Below are positions 56,247-64,000 of a stretch of DNA of 64,000 nucleotides, one piece after another; within the stretch, counting starts at the first letter, position 1, and each line of letters begins with the position of its first letter. Both the position numbers and the translations under genes were made by a program. The stretch comes from Gambelia wislizenii (Eukaryota; Chordata; Lepidosauria; Squamata; Crotaphytidae): positions 173,690,596 to 173,754,595 of the forward strand of contig JAUMIR010000005.1 in NCBI GenBank assembly GCA_030847615.1, given 5' to 3'. The notes beneath the pieces were generated by a model, which worked only from the letters and a program-made list of their open reading frames with translations, did not search any database and was not told where the DNA came from.

Positions 56247-57049
56247 TCCATTCAGCAGTTCACCTACCTAGGAAGCATCATCTCCTCAGATGCCAAGATT
56301 GACAAAGAGATTGATCACAGATTAGCAAATATAGCATATTTGGAAGACTTCACAAAAGAGTCTGGAGTAACAAACACCTGAGGTGAAGCACAAAAATCAG
56401 TGTGTATAGAGCCATTGTACTGTCTATTCTCCTTTATGGGTCTGAAACATGGGTCACCTATCACCACCACATATGACTCATCAAATGTTTTCATCAGCGC
56501 TGTATACGTACAATCCTAAATATACACTGGGCTGATTATGTGATGAATGTTGCTGTCCTTGAACAAGCAGGGATCACCAGCATTGAGGCCATGATACTGA
56601 GAACACAGCTGTGCTGGGCAGGGCATGTTTCCAAGATGGAGGACTATCACCTCCCCAAAATAGTACTCTACAGTGAACTCGCTACAGGTCAGCATAAGAC
56701 GGGCACTCCAAAAAAGCAATACAAAGGCTCCCTGAAACAACATCTCAGGCTTGGGCAAATTGATCACCAACAATGGCCTGCCCTGGCTTCACATCAGGAG
56801 GCATGGAGATGCACTATCTACAGTGCTGCAGCTTTATTTGAGAACTCATGCCAAACAATTCTTGAAGAGAAACGACAACGCAGAAAGAATCACAACCCGG
56901 AAACATCACCCAAGGAGACCTCCTGCTGTGCTTTCTGCAACTGGACTTTTTTATCTCAGATTGGCCTTTTCAGTCATCAGTGCACTTGCAGAAAGTGCGG
57001 GATGAGTCCTCTCTGAATCTTTGTTTGTGAAGAAAAGCCAGAGAGAGAG
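56247..57049 (+). mobile_element. LINE, clade uncertain, 3' part (copy 2)
   Basis: Closely matches 48145-48949 base by base with scattered differences. It begins at the 'TTCATTCAGCAGTTCACC'-like site and carries the longest open stretch of the family (158 codons, 56540-57016), including 'QLCWAGHVSKMEDYHLPKI' and the C-terminal Cys/His cluster '[19 protein letters not shown]', then TGA. The 3' end is the same 'agccagagagaga'. 5'-truncated, so it gives no catalytic RT residues. Confidence 0.78.
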
Positions 57050-57222
57050 ATATTTGTATCTAGGTTTTGTTCTCCATTTCCCTAAGTGGCGAGATACAAC
57101 AGATTAGCATCAGGAATTGATCTTTTCACAAATGTGTCCTAGAGAACAGTAGCATTATTATAATATCTCACCATTTGTGAATGTTCAGGTTGGACAGGCA
57201 GTGAATTAGTAGGCTATTCTAA

Positions 57223-57551
57223 GGATTTTTTCAGATGGCGATTTGTAACGCAAGAAGTCTCGTCCCTCTTGCGAGGCTGCTGCGCGGCAGGGGGGGCATT
57301 TCAGATGATGCTGTCCCCTGCCAATTCTGTTCCGGAAGAGCTGGGAGGCTGCAGTGCCATATTTAGCCATTTTCTAATCACGGTCAACTTCCGTGATTAG
57401 GAAATGGCCAAATATGGCGTTGCAGCCTCCCAGCTCTTCCGGAACAGAATTGGCAGGGGATGGCATCATCCCAAATGCCCCCACTGCTGCGCAGCAGCCT
57501 CGCAAGAGGGATGAGCCTTCTTGCTTTACAAATTGCCATCCAAAAAAGTCC
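57223..57551. mobile_element. foldback MITE, Harbinger-like ends, 329 bp (copy B3)
   Basis: Ends GGATTTTTTCAGATGGCG and GCCATCCAAAAAAGTCC, flanked by TAA (57220-57222, 57552-57554). Two arms of about 160 bp meet at a 7-base centre near 57386 (TCACGG/CCGTGA). It is exactly as long as the 26367 element and shares its ends and the 'GCTGCTGCGCGGCAGGGG' block, but the inner half of the arms is unrelated. Confidence 0.88.
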
Positions 57552-57554
57552 TAA

Positions 57555-58240
57555 AATGACATCAACTGCAAAGCTATCCTAGAATCCTTGTTAGCCAGCT
57601 CCAAACCCAAATGTACTTTGCTCTTTTTGGTTTCTTTTATTGCTGTTTCATGCCATACTGATGCAGTTTTACAGTCTCTTCTAAACCTAAAGGTGAATGC
57701 CAATTGATCTTTCATCAATAGCCAAATGATTAGCTGCCTTGATTTTACATTAACTAGCAATCATGATTAGCAGTCAAACTATATTTAACCCAAACTAAGT
57801 CTTTGGTCACTGTGGCCTTTAACAATACATTTATTGACCCAGATAAACTGATTCTCTGATTTAAAGAAAAAATATTTCTATTGTTGTAAAATTATGATTA
57901 ACTCAGACAAACCAAGCACCCCTAAATCAGGGGTGGGGGATCTTTTTTGTCCTGGGGGCTGAATTCCAGTTTTGAGAAAACTTAGGTATAGTATTCCATC
58001 AGTTTGCATGGCTAAGGCTGTGAGGCTGGTCCAAAATAAAATGGGTAAGGGTCAGATGTGATTCCTGCCAGTTTGGGCATTTCCCCACAAAGACATTCAA
58101 TACATTACTCTTGTTGAAGCATATTTACTTAGAAATAAGCCACAGTGCAATGCAGTTCAGTTCCATGAAACAACTCTCCTTCTTGCAAAGCATAGTCAGA
58201 AACATGGAATGGCTTGCCTGATCCCTTTTTTTCCTGTCTG
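57555..58240. other. mostly unassigned; hAT-like end at 57917
   Basis: 'TCAGGGGTGGGGGATCTTTT' at 57926 resembles a hAT MITE end. A short dispersed motif 'tttacttagaaataagcc' lies at 58123. No gene. Confidence 0.4.
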
Positions 58241-58241
58241 A

Positions 58242-58320
58242 GGGCTTGTATACACTTGTGGTAAAAATCCTGATGAAATTTGGACTATTCGGCCCCTGTC
58301 TGGAAAGCAACTAGTTACCA
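58242..58320 (+). mobile_element. left end of the palindrome-bearing MITE
   Basis: 'GGGCTTGTATACACTTG', 'aatcctgatgaaatttggac' match the first 70 bases of the element at 42982. It is cut off by the L1 that follows. Confidence 0.5.
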
Positions 58321-58324
58321 GAAA

Positions 58325-60447
58325 AGTATAAACAGCATTATTCTAGAAAAGTAGCCAACTAGTTGTACAAATCAACAGAAAGGAGAAGACAGTAACAAAC
58401 TAAAAGGAAATAATAGAAACCTTTTATGAATATTATAAACAACTATTTGAAGAAAAAACAAGCAACAGGCAAGGAGAGGATCAGATGAAAATATATCTAG
58501 AACAACAAAATGTATCTAAGATAACCATAGAACAAAGGAAAGACCTGAATGAACCTATCACGATTGCAGAGATCTCAACAGTTATCAGACAACTAAAATT
58601 AAATAAAGCACCAGGTCTGGATGGATTCCCGGCTCTTTTCTACAAGTTATTAGAAGAGGAAATAATCATTCCACTGCATAAAACATTTAAAGAAGTAGAG
58701 GAGAAGGTAATCCCAGAAACTTGGACATTAGTTAACGTAGTCCTGATACCAAAAGAAGGTAAAGATAAGAATGAGGCTTCAAATTATAGACCCATTTCTC
58801 TGTTTAACACAGATTATAAGATATTCACCACAATACTTGTGGAAAGATTGAAAAAAGTATTATCTGAAATAGTATACAAAGACCAAAACGGCTTTATCCC
58901 AGACAGGCAGGTTAAAAATAGCACAAGCTTGATCCTGGACATAATAGAATATTTTGAGGTAAATAACAAGAAAAAAATAGCAATGCTATTGATTGATGCC
59001 GAAAAGGCCTTTGATAACATGCGCTGGGACTTCCTATTTGAAGTAATGAAGAAGATGGATTTAGGTGATAGGTTTGTCAAGAAAGTGGAAAGGATATACC
59101 AAAAGCAAAATGCACAACTAATCATTAATGGAGAAAGATCTGAATTGATAAAAGTAAATAAGGGCACCAGACAGGGATGCCCATTATCACCTCTATTATT
59201 TATATAGTTTTGGAGGTCCTGAATAGAAATATAAGAAACAATACAAAGCTACCAGGAGTTAAAGTGAAAGGCCAGACTTTTAAACCTCGAGCTTTTGCTG
59301 ACGATCTAGTCATTTTCTCAGAAAAACCAATAGAGAATATAGATCCAACTTCTAAAAATGATAACCGATTTTGGAAAACAGGCAGGATTTAAGATCAACA
59401 AAGAAAAACCAACTTTACTGACAAAAAATATGAATAAAGACAGAAAGCGGATACTAATGGTAAAGTCTGGTTGTAAGATTGAGAATAAAGTGAGGTATCT
59501 AGGGTTATGATAACAGAAAGAAACTCGGACTTATTTGATAACAACCACAAGAAGAAATGGAGAGAAATTAAGAATGAGATGAAGAGATGGAAAAGAATGA
59601 ACTTGTCAATACAGTTGTCCCTTCACATTTGCTGGGGTTTGGTTCCAGGACCCCCCATGAATACCGAAATCCGTGAATACTCAAGTCCCATTATATGCAA
59701 TACCATAGCAAAATGGTGTCCCTTATATATGATGGCAAAATCAAGGTTGGCTTTTTGGGTTATTATGTTTTTTAAGAATATTTTCAAGCCATGAATACTT
59801 AAAACCGTGAATGCCAAATCTGTGAATGTGGAGGGACAACTGTATTAGGAAAAGTAGCAGCCTGTAAAATGATAATTTTACCAAAAATGTTGTTCTTATT
59901 CCAAAATGCTCCAATCAGAATAAATGAGAAATGTTGGGCAGAGTGGGAAAGAGATTTTAAAAACATCATCTGGAATGATAGAAAACCCAGGATTAAGTGG
60001 AGGTATATAATAGATGATAAGAACAGAGGGGGCTGGGATATGCCTGGTCGTAGATTATATTACTATTCGGCTGCTCTTATGTGGATACTAGATTGGGTTA
60101 AACTAAACAACGAAAGTTGTTAAATCTTGAGGGACACAATAACAGGTTCGGGTAGCATGCCTACCTTTGTTACAACAGAGATAAATTAAATAGAGAATTC
60201 AATAACCACTTTGTTAGAAGGGCTCTCTTGTTAGTTTGGAAGAAAATCAAAAAGATGTTTTATAATAAGCTACCATACTGGACATCACCACAAGAGGCCT
60301 TCCAAAATAAATCTACCATAAATTGGTTAAGCTACAAAGACATAACAAGGTTAAACAGAGAGGGGAAACTTATGATGAAATCTAGAGAAGAATTGGAAGA
60401 AACTTGTAAGATCAATTGGTTTACCTATTGTCAACTAAAAACTAGAT
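58325..60447 (+). mobile_element. L1 LINE ORF2 part, split by a mariner MITE
   Basis: Covers most of the RT domain and the C-terminal region. A frame of about 240 codons (58485-59207) has 'KLNKAPGLDGFPALFYK', 'NYRPISL', 'DAEKAFDNMRWDFL' and 'TRQGCPLSPLLF'. Near 59203 an extra TA in a TATATA run shifts the frame; the RT active site 'RAFADDLVIF' follows near 59290. A 231-bp MITE interrupts at 59612-59842. The C-terminal part includes 'GKVAACKMIILPKMLF', 'WERDFKNIIWNDRKPRIKW' and 'LPYWTSPQEAF'. It ends at a TAG near 60450, where the inverted repeat begins. Better preserved than the 36245 copy. Confidence 0.85.
59612..59842. mobile_element. mariner-type MITE, 231 bp, inside L1
   Basis: Terminal inverted repeats CAGTTGTCCCTTCACATT and, inverted, CAGTTGTCCCTCCACATT. 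TA duplication at 59610-59611 and 59843-59844. Removing the element and one TA leaves the L1 reading continuous, which confirms the exact borders. No ORF. Same length and block order as 387-617, but much less diverged at the ends. Confidence 0.92.
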
Positions 60448-60450
60448 TTT

Positions 60451-60553
60451 AGCCTGACAATTGTTTCCCTCACTTTCTATATTTTCTGTCTTAACATCTT
60501 CTATAAATGTTAAGACAGAAAATATAGAAAATGAGGGAAACAATTGTCAGGCT
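60451..60553. repeat. 46-bp inverted repeat across the gypsy LTR border
   Basis: Arms 60451-60496 and 60508-60553 are complementary at 45 of 46 positions, with an 11-base loop. The right arm ends 9 bases inside the LTR (TGTCAGGCT); the left arm therefore holds an inverted copy of the LTR start plus the 37 bases before it. The left arm begins right at the end of the L1 reading frame. Confidence 0.95.
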
Positions 60554-60898
60554 CATCCCTGAATTCTGGGGTTTAGATTGGAATTCATGGAGGACCCTGA
60601 CATGAGGCTGGCTTTGGCCTGTTTCCTTTGCTTGGGCCTCTCTGTCTCTGGAGGGGTACCAGCCCACCTTGTTGGCCTGGGAACACTGTTCTCCACAGCA
60701 GCTCAAGGTCGTAGCTCCAGGTGCTGGCTGGACCGTTTCTCCTCCCTAAATGCCATTCTCACGCTTTAAGGGTTTATCTGGGGGTTTGTGCTAGTCTGTG
60801 TTTAGTTTCGGCTTTGTTCTACGTTCCTGACACACATTTCCTTACCAATAAAGAATTCTTATTGAGTGAATGTGAGCGTGCATTCTTGGTACATCACA
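60545..60898 (+). repeat. gypsy 5' LTR
   Basis: 354 bp from TGTCAGGC to ACATCACA (TG...CA). A polyadenylation signal AATAAA is at 60847-60852, followed about 40 bases later by the LTR end. The border is inferred without the partner LTR, which is outside the window. The leader 60899-60947 begins GTAAGCCGAAAC; I could not match a tRNA primer site. Confidence 0.7.
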
Positions 60899-60947
60899 GT
60901 AAGCCGAAACTCACTAAACCTGCTTATTCTTGGGTGTTCTACCCGCA

Positions 60948-62486
60948 ATGTTGGACGACGCGGAGGTTGGAACCCAGACGGAGAAAGACCTGGCCGCAGC
61001 TGGTGGCCAGGGAGCCGGTGCACAGGGGGATAGTGCAGACGCATTGGGGGATGCTGCAGGAGTGTCTGAGGAAGAGCGGAGCCGAGCCCACCGGAAGGCT
61101 GGAAGGCTGACACATCCCCTTGACCTGGTGGAGCTGGGAGCCAGGCAAGTCCTGGGGAGGGGCAGCCTTCCCTTCTCTGAGACTCCAGTGCATGGAGCTG
61201 GAACGACCATGGGAGCCAGCTGGCTCTGGACAGAAGAACGAGGCTGGGAGGAACGCAGGTCCTGCCGGTGGGACAAGCCCCTAGGCAAAGGGTACCGAGA
61301 GCCGGGGATACGTTCTTCGTGTGCAGAATTGGAAGCTGAGGTCCAGCAGTTAAAGCAGCAGATGGAGGTTATGCAGACAAGCCTCCTAGAGATCCTGCAG
61401 AGACTACCTCAGCCACCAGCTGCCCTGGGAGGAGGCCAACCTCCCCAAGACCCACAAGTGCCAGCCCCAGCACCCGGGGGAGGAGACCCCGCTGTACCTG
61501 CTGGGGTCCCTGGCCCACTGGCTCCTGGACCAGTACCCCCTGGGGGAGCTGGCCCGGTTGAGACATGGGAAAGGCCGCCGGGGCTGAAGCACCGAGATTC
61601 AAAGGCTACCTTTGATGGAGATGCGGCGAAGCTACCCTACTTCCTAACCCAGGTGATGGGGTTTATGTCCCAGTGGGATGAGGAGTTCCAGACAGAGGCC
61701 GAGAAGGTGCAGTATGTATCCAACCAGCTGGAGGGAGAGGCGGCGCAGTGGCTGGTGGGGCTCTATGACATGGGGGCTCCAGAATTAGGGAGTTTCCACA
61801 ACTTCATGATGGCCTTACGAGCTCAATTTGAAGAGCCCCTGAGAGTGAGACGGGCCCGCATGGAACTCCGGCAACTGAGGCAAGGTTCGAGATCCGTGGT
61901 CGAGTACGCCTCCGAATTCTGCCGCCTGGCCAGCCAGGTCCCTGACTGGACAAAAGCCATTAAGGTACAGTACTTCCAAGATGGCCTAAACGCAGACATC
62001 CTCAAGTGGGCATTGTTCCAGGGAAACCCCGAGACCCTTTTGGGGTGGGTGCGGCTAGCTGGAGAAGTAGAGATGCTGAGGCAGAGCGTCAAGCTGGCTC
62101 GGCAATGGCAGGGATCCGAGGCAAAGCCCACTGGGTCCACTGGGAAGAAAATTAAGGCGGCCCGATCAGCCAGGATCACAGCAGGGGAGTTGGAGAAGGA
62201 GCGAAGGATGAGGAAAGGGCTGTGTTTACACTGCGGGAAGGGTGGCCAACGCATAGCCAAATGCCCAGAGAAGAGCCCTTGGGAACCAGCAGCAGCAGAG
62301 AAGCCCAAGAGGGCGGAAGGGAAGTTGACGGCACCCAAGACACTGTTCAAGCCCAAGCCCAAAGCAGCGGTGTGCACCTTGTTACCAGACCACGTGGCAG
62401 GTGAATCTTCGGAGGAGCCAGTTGACAGCGGATCTTCCTCTTCTGACGCAGAGCCGGCAGGAAACTGCTCCAGCCCGCCCTGCTAA
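60948..62486 (+). CDS. gypsy Gag polyprotein
   Basis: 512 codons, intact, from the first ATG after the LTR (an upstream in-frame TTG is less likely). N-terminal part variable and Glu/Gly-rich; a short heptad-like region 'CAELEAEVQQLKQQMEVM' near residue 125; a Pro/Ala/Gly-rich linker; then the retrotransposon capsid region ('AEKVQYVSNQLEGEAAQWL', 'ELRQLRQGSRSVVEYASEF', about residues 235-350). A zinc knuckle near residue 428 reads C-X2-C-X4-Q-X4-C: Gln replaces the usual His. Gag would form the particle and bind element RNA. It ends within a pseudoknot that may divert some ribosomes into pol. Confidence 0.88.
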   Translation: MLDDAEVGTQTEKDLAAAGGQGAGAQGDSADALGDAAGVSEEERSRAHRKAGRLTHPLDLVELGARQVLGRGSLPFSETPVHGAGTTMGASWLWTEERGWEERRSCRWDKPLGKGYREPGIRSSCAELEAEVQQLKQQMEVMQTSLLEILQRLPQPPAALGGGQPPQDPQVPAPAPGGGDPAVPAGVPGPLAPGPVPPGGAGPVETWERPPGLKHRDSKATFDGDAAKLPYFLTQVMGFMSQWDEEFQTEAEKVQYVSNQLEGEAAQWLVGLYDMGAPELGSFHNFMMALRAQFEEPLRVRRARMELRQLRQGSRSVVEYASEFCRLASQVPDWTKAIKVQYFQDGLNADILKWALFQGNPETLLGWVRLAGEVEMLRQSVKLARQWQGSEAKPTGSTGKKIKAARSARITAGELEKERRMRKGLCLHCGKGGQRIAKCPEKSPWEPAAAEKPKRAEGKLTAPKTLFKPKPKAAVCTLLPDHVAGESSEEPVDSGSSSSDAEPAGNCSSPPC

Positions 62487-62518
62487 GCGCCCGAGGGCGG
62501 GCTAATCCCAAAGGGTGC
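62459..62518 (+). promoter_or_regulatory. probable -1 ribosomal frameshift signal (gag-pol)
   Basis: The heptamer A GGA AAC (62459-62465, gag frame) differs by one base from G GGA AAC, the slippery site known from PEG10. Six bases downstream a perfect 10-bp stem forms (AGCCCGCCCT 62472-62481 with AGGGCGGGCT 62494-62503). Loop bases GCGCCC (62487-62492) can pair with GGGTGC (62513-62518) to give an H-type pseudoknot. The gag stop TAA (62484-62486) lies in the loop. Slipping back one base leads directly into the open protease frame. Confidence 0.75.
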
Positions 62519-64000
62519 CCAAGTGCTGTGGTGAGTGGTGTAAAAGGCCCCTTTTTCCTAAAAGCCAAAATAGGGATTGCAACCAGTGGGGTTACCCGAA
62601 AAGTCATGTTAATGGTTGATTGTGGATGTACCCAAGTGTTAATTCACCCCTCCCTGGTTAGTGAACTTGAAATTAGCACCATCAAGCTGGACAAGCCAGT
62701 GTGGCTCTCTCAGATGGATGGAGGGATGATGAAGGGGGGCCCTGCAAGGCAAATGACTGGCCCAGTACACATGAGGATGGGGAATCATCAGGAGGAACTT
62801 CAATTTGTGATAGCCCCAGGCCTAGTTCCTGCTGCAGTGGTGGGCTTAAACTGGCTGAAATTCCACAACCCCGTTATAGGCTGGGTAAAAGAGACAGTGA
62901 CTTTTACAGATCCTGTGTGTGTGCAGGAGCATGGGGTGGGTGAGGCCTCCCTTTGGGGGATCCCTCTAGAGGCCAAACCATAGAACTGCAAAACCGCTCT
63001 TGTCCAAGGGGAGCTGAAAGGGTTACCGGTGGAATATAAACAGTGGCAGTATGTGTTTGAGAAAAAGGAATGTGACATTTTACCACCTCACCGACCCTTT
63101 GACTGTGCTATTGAGATACTTTCTGAGACCAAGCTGCCCAAACCCAGGATCTATTCCATGACGCCGGCTGAGATGGATGCCCTCCGGGAGTTCATAGACA
63201 AAAACTTGGCCCGGGGTTTCATCAGACCCTCAACCTACCCTTTGGGGGCCCCTGTGTTGTTTAGGTACAAGGCAGATGGGACCCTTCATCTCTGCCAGGA
63301 CTACAGATCCCTAAATGCTATCAGCATGTCAAATCAGTATCCCCTTCCCTTAATGAAAGACATACTGGCTCATTTAGCCAAGGGGAAGATATTTACCAAA
63401 CTGGACTTGTGGGAGGCCTATTACAGGGTGCGGATCAAAGCAGGGGATGAATGGAAAACTGCTTTTAATTGCCTGCTAGGGGCTTTTGAATGCCGTGTAA
63501 TGCCTTTCGAACTCAGTGGAGCCCCAGGAATTTTCCAGAACTTAATTAATGATGTACTGAGAGAGTTTTGTACAAGGGGGTAATGGTATATTTGGATGAT
63601 GTACTTATTTATTCTGAGGACTACACGTCCCATGTGAAATTGGTAAAAAAGGTGCTTACTAGGTTAGGGGAGAACCATTTGTATGCCAAAATGTCAAAGT
63701 GTGAATTCCATCAAAGCCGCTTAGATTACCTGGGGTATCGCATCTCGAGCAAGGGGGTGGAAATGGACCCAGAGAAGGTAAAGGGGCTGCTTGCATGGGA
63801 GGCCCCTAAAACCAGGAAGCAACTGCAGAGCTTCCTAGGGTTTGCTAACTTTTACCAGTCCTTCATCCCTGACTTTGCTGCAGTAGCCCTTCCTCTGACT
63901 GACCTGCTGAAAACCAAGGGGGTGGATGAAAAGAAACGGAAGAGGAAGGCAGGAAGGCAGAGAAGCCTCCCAAAAAATTGTATGGTCTGACCAATGCCAA
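62462..64000 (+). pseudogene. gypsy Pol (protease, reverse transcriptase), broken
   Basis: The pol frame is -1 to gag. Protease: 'LMVDCGCTQVLIHP' near 62610-62650, with the catalytic Asp kept and D-C-G in place of the usual D-S/T-G; then 'VVGLNWLKFHNP'. An in-frame TAG at 62981-62983 stops it. RT from about 63029: 'YPLGAPVLFRYKADGTLHLCQDYRSLNAI', 'KIFTKLDLWEAYYRVRI', 'VMPFELSGAPGIFQN'. A 1-bp loss in a T-run near 63565 shifts the frame just before 'VMVYLDDVLIYS', the active site. Later 'QSFLGFANFYQSFI'. Another 1-bp change in an A-run near 63975 shifts the frame again where RNase H should begin. The rest is beyond the window. Confidence 0.85.

Larger units (their letters stand above)
60545..64000 (+). 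mobile_element. Ty3/gypsy LTR retrotransposon, left part
   Basis: 5' LTR, gag, protease and RT in order on the plus strand; RNase H, integrase and the 3' LTR lie beyond the window. Gag with a single zinc knuckle, a separate -1 pol frame and RT before integrase indicate a Ty3/gypsy element. The gag layout and frameshift signal recall the Sushi lineage, from which mammalian PEG10 and RTL genes derive; this lineage call is an inference. Pol carries several recent-looking lesions while gag is intact. Confidence 0.88.

Noticed and set aside
1..64000. Host protein-coding exons
   Set aside because: Every long or domain-bearing frame maps to a mobile element; remaining ORFs are short and without recognisable domains. 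Small or non-conserved exons cannot be excluded without RNA data.

Overview
The window looks like gene-poor, transposon-rich nuclear DNA from a squamate reptile (lizard or snake). This rests on repeat content: tRNA-derived SINEs with a BovB-like 3' tail, a 5S-rRNA-derived SINE, CR1, L2 and L1 LINEs, Penelope-like elements, a Ty1/copia element, a Ty3/gypsy element, an LTR family resembling an endogenous retrovirus, mariner elements and many short non-autonomous DNA transposons. I found no convincing host exon, tRNA, rRNA, miRNA or CRISPR. Species cannot be fixed from the sequence alone.

Layout. 0-8 kb: short DNA transposons, then a complete Ty1/copia element on the minus strand (1961-7536) with 678-bp LTRs that differ at only 3 sites. 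It has a GGTCC target duplication, a half-tRNA-iMet primer site and a gag-pol frame broken in a few places. 8-22 kb: old L2 fragments, SINEs and three hAT-like MITEs, plus a Harbinger-like MITE at 11-12.8 kb split by a LINE with a 12-bp target duplication. 22.6-24.5 kb: two Penelope-like 3' parts meeting tail to tail, both with GIY-YIG domains. 24.5-31 kb: foldback and other Harbinger-like MITEs and a CR1 fragment. 32-39.5 kb: three copies of one LTR family, a 5S SINE and an L1 3' part. 42-54 kb: more MITEs, L2, an unclassified LINE, CR1 and a better preserved L2 3' ORF. 54.8-56.1 kb: a near full-length mariner whose single frame carries six stops. 56.2-60.5 kb: a second copy of the unclassified LINE, a 329-bp foldback and an L1 split by a 231-bp mariner MITE. 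60.5-64 kb: the left part of a Ty3/gypsy element (LTR, intact gag, broken pol) that runs off the window end.

No host pathway is visible; the genes are parasites at different stages of decay. The points most worth follow-up are the copia primer site, a slippery site plus pseudoknot at the gypsy gag-pol junction, a 46-bp inverted repeat across the gypsy LTR boundary, two 329-bp foldbacks that share ends but not arms, and a MITE family built around a TCTCGCGAGA-type palindrome.
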